DNA of 64,000 bases from Cyanobacterium aponinum PCC 10605 (GTDB taxonomy: Bacteria > Cyanobacteriota > Cyanobacteriia > Cyanobacteriales > Cyanobacteriaceae), in the NCBI RefSeq assembly GCF_000317675.1, contig NC_019776.1, forward strand, positions 744,001 to 808,000, in the 5' to 3' direction. Shown here in pieces: positions 37,987 through 45,229 of the stretch. The translations under genes and the position numbers were made by a program. The notes below the pieces were generated by a model. It saw only the letters and a list, made by a program, of their open reading frames with translations, was not told the origin of the DNA and searched no databases. Each line of letters starts with the position of its first letter. Positions within the stretch are counted from its first letter, which is position 1.

Positions 37987-38036
37987 AATAGTGAATAGTG
38001 AATAGTGAATAATTAAGAATTAAGAATTAAGAATTA
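37987..38036 (+). repeat. Two adjacent tandem heptamer arrays
   Basis: Three AATAGTG units followed directly by about four GAATTAA-type units (taagaat). Both have a period of 7 bp though the unit sequences are unrelated. Confidence 0.85.
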
Positions 38037-38060
38037 AAAACTCCGAATACTTATTACTTT

Positions 38061-38173
38061 CTTCTAAAACCTGCAACCTGAAACCTGACACCTGACACCT
38101 GACACCTGACACCTTATCCCCCCATCCCTAACACCTACCCTTACCCGATATTCTTAAACCGAACTGAGGTTAA
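38061..38173 (+). repeat. MITE-like right end with six-unit heptamer array
   Basis: Units CCTGCAA, CCTGAAA and four CCTGACA (38070-38111), then CTTACCCGATATTCTTAAAC and CGAACTGAGGTTAA. It lies immediately before the end of sbcD. No left terminal repeat. Confidence 0.75.
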
Positions 38174-39409
38174 TTAAACTTCCATCGTGACATTATTGAG
38201 TAATTGGTTGGCGGCTTCTAACATTTCTGGGACTAAATCGCGCAAATCTTCTCGATTATTAAGATAAGTTGAAAGGGCTTCGAGGGGGTCTAAACTTCTA
38301 CCAATGCCTAGTTCTGGTAATCTGGCTCTGGCTAATTCACTCACCGATTCGGCTTTGATGGTGTAAGTATGAGCCATTGATAGGGCTTGGTGAATTTCTT
38401 TGATGTTAATTAATTCTATTTGTTCTGAGCGTAAACGGTAAATTAGTCTTACCACTGCGGATTCGATTTTTTTAGATTTATGTGCGATGGCATTTATGAT
38501 AGTTTGAAGGGGATTATCACTGGCGGTAACATCCACCTCAATAGTAACAAAAGGTCGGGTTGGCAAAGGACAAAATTGCCAGTTAACTTCTTTCTCGATA
38601 ATGTCAATCAAGACATAACCTTTTTCTTCTTTCTCCTCTGAAAAATCAACCCTCTCAATACTTCCGGGATACACGACAGGGGGATTGTTTTTAGGATTCA
38701 GATTTTGATGTTTATGGACATGACCCAATGCAACATAATCAAATTCAGGTCGAATTAATAGGGAGAGAGGAACTTGAAAACCTTTTCCTACCGCTAAATA
38801 TCTTTCTGCCCCTAGGGTGGCTCTTTCTGCCATTAAATGCCCTAATAGTATGGTGGGGATATTCGGGTTTAATTTTCTGACTTCTGCTTCCAAAATGAGT
38901 TCTATTTTTTGGATTAAAAGACCATAAATTTTATCCATAGATTCTCCCTCTGTTTCAAGACTGGTAAATAAAACATTAGGAGTTAACCAGGGTAAGGTAA
39001 TTACTTGTATATCCCCCGATTTGGTGTTAATGGTATGAGTTTTTAATTTTTCTCCCACAATGAAATTCGGTACGCCCAAGCGATCATAAATTGATAAACT
39101 TGCCCCACCCATACCCTGAGAATGTTGGTCATGATTACCAATTAATAACACCGTGGGTATATTCTTATCTACTAAACGACGAAATTGATTGGCAAAAGCC
39201 GCCTGTATATATGGTGCTGGAGTACTATCAGGAAAAGCATCGCCACCAAATAAAACTAAATCTACTTCAGATGCGATCGCATCATCAATACAAGCACTTA
39301 AACTGCGGGTAAAATCTTCTAATCTAGTATTTAAACCAGTTTCAGGGTTAATCTTACCATGACTAAAACTACTTCCTAAATGAATATCGCTTAAGTGTAA
39401 AATTTTCAT
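38174..39409 (-). CDS. sbcD: Exonuclease SbcCD, D subunit (metallophosphoesterase)
   Basis: Product of 411 residues, the Mre11-like nuclease of the SbcCD complex that cleaves hairpins and DNA ends. Phosphoesterase motifs run in order: HLSDIHLGSSF (residues 5-15), LFGGDAFPDS, LLIGNHDQHSQGMGG, LLGHLMAE and LGHVHKHQ. A capping domain follows. Residues near 380-405 form a helical tail where SbcC would bind. The partner sbcC is not in this window. This activity is notable in a genome rich in palindromic repeats. ATG start. The gene ends in a MITE-like fragment. Confidence 0.93.
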   Translation of the reverse strand: MKILHLSDIHLGSSFSHGKINPETGLNTRLEDFTRSLSACIDDAIASEVDLVLFGGDAFPDSTPAPYIQAAFANQFRRLVDKNIPTVLLIGNHDQHSQGMGGASLSIYDRLGVPNFIVGEKLKTHTINTKSGDIQVITLPWLTPNVLFTSLETEGESMDKIYGLLIQKIELILEAEVRKLNPNIPTILLGHLMAERATLGAERYLAVGKGFQVPLSLLIRPEFDYVALGHVHKHQNLNPKNNPPVVYPGSIERVDFSEEKEEKGYVLIDIIEKEVNWQFCPLPTRPFVTIEVDVTASDNPLQTIINAIAHKSKKIESAVVRLIYRLRSEQIELINIKEIHQALSMAHTYTIKAESVSELARARLPELGIGRSLDPLEALSTYLNNREDLRDLVPEMLEAANQLLNNVTMEV

Positions 39410-39427
39410 GGAATCCTCAAAATATTA

Positions 39428-39646
39428 TTATTCGTCGAATATCAATTGACTATCAATCCAATGTTTGCCTTTTCTAATCGCTTCTGTTTTACTATAACAA
39501 CAAGGAGTAAGTACGACACATTGAAATCCATAATTAACCCACACAGAATAAATTTCTTCTCCTTGAAAACTATCTTTTTCTACTTCCACACGACAATTAC
39601 GGTAATCAAAGGCAATGACGATATGAGGATAATGGGGGTCAATCAT
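39428..39646 (-). CDS. Small conserved hypothetical protein (72 aa)
   Basis: Short soluble protein MIDPHYPHIVIAFDYRNCRV... with several cysteines, including CC near residue 50, and a basic helix SKTEAIRKGKHWIDSQ at the end. I recognise no named domain. ATG start, 18 bp upstream of sbcD on the same strand, so it is probably co-transcribed with it. Codon use looks like neighbouring real genes. Confidence 0.6.
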   Translation of the reverse strand: MIDPHYPHIVIAFDYRNCRVEVEKDSFQGEEIYSVWVNYGFQCVVLTPCCYSKTEAIRKGKHWIDSQLIFDE

Positions 39647-39740
39647 ATGATAATTTATGGGATGTTAGAGAGTGGGTGAGACGTAGGCTTAGGGTGTTGG
39701 GGTATTGAGGGGAAACAAGTAATGAGTGGAGAAAAGGTGG

Positions 39741-39841
39741 CAGGTTTCAGGTTTCGGGTTGCAGGTGTTGGAGAAAGTAATAAGTAACGAGTAATGAGTG
39801 TTCAGAGTAATTAACTATTCACTATTCACTATTCACTATTA
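39741..39841. repeat. Two heptamer tracts (caggttt and actattc)
   Basis: CAGGTTT-type units at 39741-39765 and ACTATTC units at 39814-39841 (three and a half). The second overlaps the end of the neighbouring gene by several codons. Confidence 0.75.
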
Positions 39842-40152
39842 GCTTGTTTGTGAAATAATTTTTTAAATAAAGGATTTCTTTGCCAAGAATTGATTAAGAT
39901 TAATAAGCCCGTTAATAACATCCATAGTAATCCTAAACCATTAAGCAAAACATAAATCGGCTCTAAAAACTCGCCCAGATATTCCCCCTCATGAATTACC
40001 ATCAAAAAATGTACTTGATCTCTGGATAAACCAAACCAACTTTTCCCTAAACGATAAACTACTCCTGTCAGCATTGTGATAAACAGAGGTAATAATACAA
40101 TCGGCGCGATCAAAGTATGAAATTCTCTTGCTTTTTTTTGCCATTTAGACAT
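39829..40152 (-). CDS. Small PepSY-associated membrane protein (107 aa)
   Basis: Two strong membrane helices, about 13-33 (LIAPIVLLPLFITMLTGVVY) and 64-87 (PIYVLLNGLGLLWMLLTGLLIL), separated by a loop with HFLMVIHEGEYLG. This is the arrangement of short cyanobacterial proteins annotated as PepSY-domain or PepSY-associated membrane proteins. No function is known. The C-terminal codons (ANSE) overlap a heptamer tract. Start ATG. Confidence 0.65.
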   Translation of the reverse strand: MSKWQKKAREFHTLIAPIVLLPLFITMLTGVVYRLGKSWFGLSRDQVHFLMVIHEGEYLGEFLEPIYVLLNGLGLLWMLLTGLLILINSWQRNPLFKKLFHKQANSE

Positions 40153-40359
40153 AGTGTGCCTTATCTTAATTTCATTTAGTTCTCTTTAACAAGATTATAA
40201 TTTGAGTTCAGAGAGTTCGCTGAGCTCGTACACTTCTTTTAGTCGTGAACGGGGTTTTTAATTCTTAATTCTTAATTATCAACTATTCACCTTTGCCCTT
40301 TAGAAATCTATTTATTAATTAAAATTACCCTTTAAGATTATTTATTTTTTAATATCAAA

Positions 40360-41250
40360 ATGCTAGAAATAAACCAATTAACCAAATTCTATGAAAGCAA
40401 GAAAGTTTTAGACAGTCTTAATCTTAATATTAACAAAGGAGAAATTTGTGGATTATTAGGGGCAAATGGTGCAGGAAAAACAACAACTATTAATATAATT
40501 TGTGGTCTTTTAAACTATGAGCAAGGAAGTATATTTATTAACGGACAAAAACTTTCTAAAAAGAGTAAATATTATTTGGGGGTTTCTCCCCAAGAGAATT
40601 TGCTTTATTCTCATCTTACTTGTGTAGAAAATTTAGCTTTTTTTGGTAAACTTTATGGATTAAAAGGTACTAAATTAAAATCTTCTATATATGAATGTCT
40701 AAAAGCTGTTAATCTCCTTGATAAAAAAGATGATACTGTTTCCGCTTTGAGTGGGGGAATGCAAAGAAAATTAAATATTGCGATCGCATTAGTTCACCAT
40801 CCTCTATTATTAATTTTAGATGAACCAACTACAGGATTAGACATTGAGGCACGTTATGATATTTGGCAATTAATTCTTCGTTTAAAACAAGAAGGCATGA
40901 CTATTTTATTAACGACTCATTTATTAGATGAAGCTGAAAAATTGTGTGATCGCCTCTGCATTATCAAACAAGGAAAAATTGTTAAGGAAGGAAGTTTAAA
41001 TGATTTAAAAAATATTTTACCTGCAAAAGAGCTTATTTTTATCAAATGTGAGCAGGAAGAAAAATTAATTGAAATAGCAAAAAAACAAGGTTTTAATTAT
41101 CGTTATTATCAAGGCGAAATTGCTATTTTAAGTGAAGAAATACTAGAATTGTCAACAATCATTGACATATTTTCAGAAATTTATTTAACTTCAGTAACAA
41201 AAGTCAATATCAACTTACAACATATTTATTTAGAGATAATAAATAATTGA
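40360..41250 (+). CDS. ABC transporter ATP-binding protein (orphan)
   Basis: ATPase of 296 residues. Walker A GANGAGKTT (residues 35-43), signature LSGGMQRK, Walker B LLILDEPTTGLD, and the H-loop TTHLLDEAEKL. It resembles the DrrA/CcmA class of exporters for lipids, drugs or heme. No permease gene is adjacent: the next gene encodes a zinc-binding membrane protein. So its partner must be elsewhere or it is not a transport ATPase. The C-terminal extension after residue 220 is poorly conserved. Confidence 0.9.
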   Translation: MLEINQLTKFYESKKVLDSLNLNINKGEICGLLGANGAGKTTTINIICGLLNYEQGSIFINGQKLSKKSKYYLGVSPQENLLYSHLTCVENLAFFGKLYGLKGTKLKSSIYECLKAVNLLDKKDDTVSALSGGMQRKLNIAIALVHHPLLLILDEPTTGLDIEARYDIWQLILRLKQEGMTILLTTHLLDEAEKLCDRLCIIKQGKIVKEGSLNDLKNILPAKELIFIKCEQEEKLIEIAKKQGFNYRYYQGEIAILSEEILELSTIIDIFSEIYLTSVTKVNINLQHIYLEIINN

Positions 41251-41383
41251 TGATGAGTATAGATAAATTTTTAAAAGTTAGAAGTTAAAGCCGTTACTAA
41301 TCTTAAATTTCCATTGTTGTTTAGCTATCTATAATAAAACTATAAGGATAAATCTAATTTGAAAAAATTGTGAAGTAATTGCC

Positions 41384-41788
41384 GTGCGTCTGCGAAAAAA
41401 TACTCCCATTGATCTAAACTGTGAATATCCCTGCCCTTGTCGCCGTAAAGGAAGACTAAAGCCTATTATCCTAACAGAAGCGATGGGGTGTGATAAATGT
41501 CAACAAATTTTTGTATTGGCAGAAAACAAAGAATATATCGAACAACTCAACCCAACTTACCCCTATAAAAAAAGATGGCGTTGGTTAGGAAAACGTTGGA
41601 TAAGTGCGCAAAAACCTTGGCAAGAAAGTTATTTTCTCTTAGGAATTGTTTGCTTTTTCTTTTCTGTTTTGGTTGCTACTCCATTACTAATTACCTTGAC
41701 GGGGGGATTTAACTTAATCTCTGGTATGATGGTGGGATTGATATTTCTATCAGTTTGTTTTTCTTTGTGGTTTGTTTATAGCCGCTAA
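41384..41788 (+). CDS. Zinc-finger, two-helix membrane protein (134 aa)
   Basis: Residues 14-40 hold four to five cysteines in a CxxxCxC ... CDKC pattern, likely a zinc site. A Trp/Arg-rich segment follows (KKRWRWLGKRWISAQKPW) and then two membrane helices (about 82-103 and 108-130). GTG start. It ends 10 bp before the ProA-like gene and is probably translationally coupled to it. Conserved in cyanobacteria to my knowledge; function unknown. Confidence 0.75.
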   Translation: MRLRKNTPIDLNCEYPCPCRRKGRLKPIILTEAMGCDKCQQIFVLAENKEYIEQLNPTYPYKKRWRWLGKRWISAQKPWQESYFLLGIVCFFFSVLVATPLLITLTGGFNLISGMMVGLIFLSVCFSLWFVYSR

Positions 41789-41798
41789 TTTTAGTATT

Positions 41799-43058
41799 AT
41801 GAATGATTCTGAATTGCAACCGATTGATATTGTTACCCAACAGGCACACCAAGCATTTATTGAAATGGGCAGTATCAAAGGCGTTGAACGTTCTAAGGCT
41901 GTTAAGCAAATGGCAATAAAACTCAAAGAGTGCCTTGATGATATTTTACAGGCTAACACCCTTGACTTAGAAATTAGCAAGGAGATGGCTGTACCTGAAT
42001 TAATCTCTGATTGGTTAAAGTTGACTCCCCAAAGATTAGAAAGTGCGATCGAAATACTTGAAACTTTAGCCGAGTTACCAGACCCTTTTCAGAAAGTTAT
42101 TAATTCTCCTTATCAAGTCACATATTGTCAAAATTATTCTCAATTAATGCCTTTAGGGGTTATCGCTTTGATTTATGAGGCTTTACCTGAACTGGCGATT
42201 ATTACGGCTGGTTTAGCTATTAAAACGGGTAATTCCCTTATTTTGCGAGGCAGTAGCGAAGCGAGTAACACTAATTCTATTATTGCTCAGGCTTTACAAA
42301 TTGCTTTAGAAGACGTTGATTTTCCGTCATTTTGTTTACAGTTTTTACCTTCTGAACAGGGCTTTAAAATTGAAGATTTAGTAACTCAGGATCAATATAT
42401 AAACCTCATCATACCCTATGGGCGACCGAGTTTAATTCAAGAAGTGACTCAATTTGCCACTGCCCCCGTTTTGAAATCTGCTATGGGCAATTGTTATTTA
42501 TATTGGTCTTTATGTAACGATTTAGAGTTAGTTAAACATATTATTACTGATAGTTATAATACTATTCCTGATCCAGTAAATGCGATCGAAAAAGTATTAA
42601 TTAATTGTCAACAAAAATCCAATTCTATCACCCGTCTATTTAACCATTTACAAGAGCAGAAATTTACCCTTTTAGGTGACGAAATATTAGTTAATGAATA
42701 TCCAGAACATTTACAGTTAATCTCAACTCCAATGTGGGGTAAACCTTTCTTAAACCATACAATTGCTTTTCGTGTAGTTGATGACTTATCTTCTGCTATT
42801 GCTTGGATAAATAATTATAGTAGTGGTCATGCGAATTGTTTGATAACAGACTCTTACCAAGAGGGAAGAATTTTTGCGATGGAAACAGATTCGGCTTTAG
42901 TATATGTTAATTCTTCCCCTCGTTTTTATCGTTATTTGCCCGGCAGTAATTCTGTATTTTTAGGCATTTCTAATCAAAAAGGAAACCGCCGAGGCTTAAT
43001 CAGTTTGGAAACCTTCACCACAGTTAAACAAATTGTTGTTGGTAGTGGTGAGGTTTAA
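41799..43058 (+). CDS. ProA-like (gamma-glutamyl phosphate reductase family) protein lacking the catalytic cysteine
   Basis: Aldehyde-dehydrogenase-superfamily protein of 419 residues from the ATG at 41799; the TTG at 41772 would overlap the previous gene. ProA features: MPLGVIALIYEALPELAII, LILRGSSEASNTN, and SSGHANCLITDSYQE with DSALVYVNSSPRF near the C-terminus. Where ProA has the nucleophile in a P-x-x-C-N-A-x-E motif, this protein reads PDPVNAIE, with Val260 in place of Cys. The GPLGLE region is also changed (RGLISLETFTTVK). So it is probably not an active gamma-glutamyl phosphate reductase. It may be regulatory or act on another substrate. A true proA would be expected elsewhere. Confidence 0.85.
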   Translation: MNDSELQPIDIVTQQAHQAFIEMGSIKGVERSKAVKQMAIKLKECLDDILQANTLDLEISKEMAVPELISDWLKLTPQRLESAIEILETLAELPDPFQKVINSPYQVTYCQNYSQLMPLGVIALIYEALPELAIITAGLAIKTGNSLILRGSSEASNTNSIIAQALQIALEDVDFPSFCLQFLPSEQGFKIEDLVTQDQYINLIIPYGRPSLIQEVTQFATAPVLKSAMGNCYLYWSLCNDLELVKHIITDSYNTIPDPVNAIEKVLINCQQKSNSITRLFNHLQEQKFTLLGDEILVNEYPEHLQLISTPMWGKPFLNHTIAFRVVDDLSSAIAWINNYSSGHANCLITDSYQEGRIFAMETDSALVYVNSSPRFYRYLPGSNSVFLGISNQKGNRRGLISLETFTTVKQIVVGSGEV

Positions 43059-43065
43059 ATTTAAT

Positions 43066-43088
43066 GGCTCTATTACTTTGAGTATGGG
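43066..43088 (+). repeat. GGCTCTATTACTTTGAGTATG repeat motif
   Basis: Same motif as 22378-22400 (two or three differences) and, inverted, 55906-55926. Confidence 0.5.
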
Positions 43089-43144
43089 AATTTTGGTTAG
43101 GGTAAGCAAGAGGCAAGGGGTAAAGGTAAACTCCCCTTTATCCC

Positions 43145-43307
43145 CAGGGCTGTTTCATTTTCGAGAAAGAAAAAAGAGCGAGAGATAGGGGAGAGGGAGA
43201 TGGGGGAATTTTTGTTCATAAAGTTTTAACTAATAGAAAAAAATCCTTGTATCTCTTACTCTTACTTAATCTCAGTTAACCTAATTTTTTACTTTGAAAC
43301 AGCCCTG
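43145..43307 (+). mobile_element. MITE type II, copy 1 (163 bp, 13-bp terminal inverted repeats, 10-bp target duplication)
   Basis: Starts CAGGGCTGTTTCA and ends TGAAACAGCCCTG, exact inverses. The ten bases CCTTTATCCC occur directly before (43135-43144) and after (43308-43317), as expected of a target duplication. The interior is a purine/AT-rich non-coding stretch. The insertion splits a CTCGAG repeat whose empty forms are at 35831-35869 and 50820-50856. A second, inverted copy is at 61717-61880. No transposase is encoded, so it would need one acting in trans. Confidence 0.88.
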
Positions 43308-43491
43308 CCTTTATCCCCCCTCGAGAGGGAGGAGGGCAAAAGGTAAATAGTTGATAATAAATAACTTCTAACTCCTGTACGGGCGAATGGCTATTCACCC
43401 CTAACTAACTCCTAACCCCGAATTCTCATCCCTATTACTCATTACTTTTCAATACCTAAAAATTGACAATAGGAAAATAAATAAAAACTGC

Positions 43492-44913
43492 TTAACCCTG
43501 CATCCATTCTGTATGGAAAAATTCACCTCTAGGTTTATCAGTACGTTCATAAGTATGAGCCCCAAAATAGTCTCGTTGGGCTTGAGTTAGATTTTGAGGG
43601 AGGCGATCGCTCCTATAACTATCAAAGTAATCTAACGAAGCACTAAAAGCAGGAATGGGAATACCCAGACTATTAGCTAAAATTAACACATCTCGCCATG
43701 CCTGTTGACGATCGAGAATACTTTGTTTAAATTCAGGAGCAAGAAGAAGATTAGGTAAACTAGGATTATCAGAAAAAGCCTTATTGATTTTACCTAAGAA
43801 ACCTGCTTTGATGATGCAACCTCCTTTCCAAATACGAGCCACTTCAGGAAGATTGATATTGTAGTCATATTCAGCAGAAGCCTTGGCAATTAAAGCCATA
43901 CCTTGGGCATAAGAACACATTTTTGAGCAGTATAAGGCATCTCGAATTTTATTGATGTATTCGTTGACATCTCCGTCAAATTTTCCTGTTATCCCTGTTA
44001 ATTCTTTACTAGCAGAAATACGCTCATCTTTGTAGCCAGAAATAACCCTTGCGTTCACCGCCGCATAAATAGTGGGAATAGGTACACCTAATTCTAAAGA
44101 ACTTACAACAGTCCAACGTCCAGTACCTTTCTGCCCTGCTGAATCAAGGATATAATCAATTAAATGACCATCGGTTTGATCATCTTTTTTGCGAAAAATA
44201 TCAGCAGTAATTTCAATTAAAAAGGAATTTAGCTCATCAGTTTGATTCCAGTCCGCAAAAACTTCGTGTAACTGCTCATTACTTAAATTAAGACCTTTTT
44301 TAAGCAAATCATAAGCCTCTGCAATCAACTGCATATCGCCATATTCGATACCGTTGTGAACCATTTTCACATAATGCCCTGCACCACGGGGGCCAATATA
44401 AGTCACACAAGGTCCATCATCCACTTGGGCGGCAATTTTGGTTAAAATCGGCTCTAATTCTTGATAAGCTGAAGCTGTACCGCCGGGCATTAAAGAAGGG
44501 CCATGTAAAGCCCCCTCCTCACCACCACTCACACCCATACCCATAAAACCTAAGCCTGTGGGTTCTAATTCATTTGTACGTCTTTCTGTGTCTTCATAGA
44601 GGGAATTTCCTCCATCAATAATCATATCTCCTTCTTCAAGAAGGGGTTTAAGTTGTTGAATAACTGCATCTACAGGCGCACCCGCTTTTACCATTACCAA
44701 AATTTTACGAGGACGTTCTAAAGTTTGTACAAATTCTTCTAAAGAGTAGGCAGGTTTGATGTCTTTGCCTTGTGCTTTTGTCGCCATAAATTCTTCTGTT
44801 TTTGAGGCGGTGCGATTATATACCGCAATGGGAAATCCTCTGCTTTCAACGTTAAGGGCTAAGTTTTCTCCCATTACCGCTAATCCGATTACTCCAAATG
44901 TTCTTTTGGTCAT
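43492..44913 (-). CDS. gnd: 6-phosphogluconate dehydrogenase (decarboxylating)
   Basis: Product of 473 residues of the oxidative pentose phosphate pathway, converting 6-phosphogluconate to ribulose-5-phosphate with NADP. Motifs: GLAVMGENLALNVE (NADP loop, about 10-23), GVSGGEEGALHGPSLMPGG, and the catalytic KMVHNGIEYGDMQLI. The long all-alpha C-terminal domain ends with HTEWMQG. Normal length for the bacterial enzyme. ATG start. It converges on the repeat spacer. Needed for NADPH in the dark. Confidence 0.97.
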   Translation of the reverse strand: MTKRTFGVIGLAVMGENLALNVESRGFPIAVYNRTASKTEEFMATKAQGKDIKPAYSLEEFVQTLERPRKILVMVKAGAPVDAVIQQLKPLLEEGDMIIDGGNSLYEDTERRTNELEPTGLGFMGMGVSGGEEGALHGPSLMPGGTASAYQELEPILTKIAAQVDDGPCVTYIGPRGAGHYVKMVHNGIEYGDMQLIAEAYDLLKKGLNLSNEQLHEVFADWNQTDELNSFLIEITADIFRKKDDQTDGHLIDYILDSAGQKGTGRWTVVSSLELGVPIPTIYAAVNARVISGYKDERISASKELTGITGKFDGDVNEYINKIRDALYCSKMCSYAQGMALIAKASAEYDYNINLPEVARIWKGGCIIKAGFLGKINKAFSDNPSLPNLLLAPEFKQSILDRQQAWRDVLILANSLGIPIPAFSASLDYFDSYRSDRLPQNLTQAQRDYFGAHTYERTDKPRGEFFHTEWMQG

Positions 44914-45229
44914 AAATATTTTTGAGTGAATAATGTCTTTTACCTTCAGGTTAACTTGATCTTCTCAATTCGTTACCTAAGATTTTGTTAAAATTTCCTT
45001 TCTGCTTTTTCTTATTATTAAATTCGATATAAAATTTTTGGTTGAGGTAAACAAGGGACAAAGGCAATTAGTAATTAAGTAAGACAAGACAAGAGGCAAA
45101 AGTGTTTAATTAATTTCTCCCTAACACCCCAACAGCCCAACACCTGCAACCTAAAACCTCTTTCCGAACCCTGAACTCCCATTTATAATTAACATAAACT
45201 GCGGTTTAAAACTCACTTAACTATTGACT
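44914..45229. other. Divergent spacer between gnd and the molybdoenzyme gene
   Basis: AT-rich with fragments of heptamers (acctgcaacctaaaacctc at about 45142-45160) and a 'gacaagaggcaaaag' block. No gene or RNA visible. Contains both promoters. Confidence 0.5.

Larger units (their letters stand above)
43059..43491. other. Repeat-composite spacer (MITE type II in CTCGAG repeat)
   Basis: Contains the motif GGCTCTATTACTTTGAGTATG (43066-43088), heptamer-like 'gcaagaggcaag', the left half of a CTCGAG repeat, a 163-bp MITE (43145-43307), the right half of the repeat (43308-43340) and a block shared with 61600-61700 (gtacgggcgaatggctattcaccc). No gene. About 30 bp remain before gnd. Confidence 0.7.
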
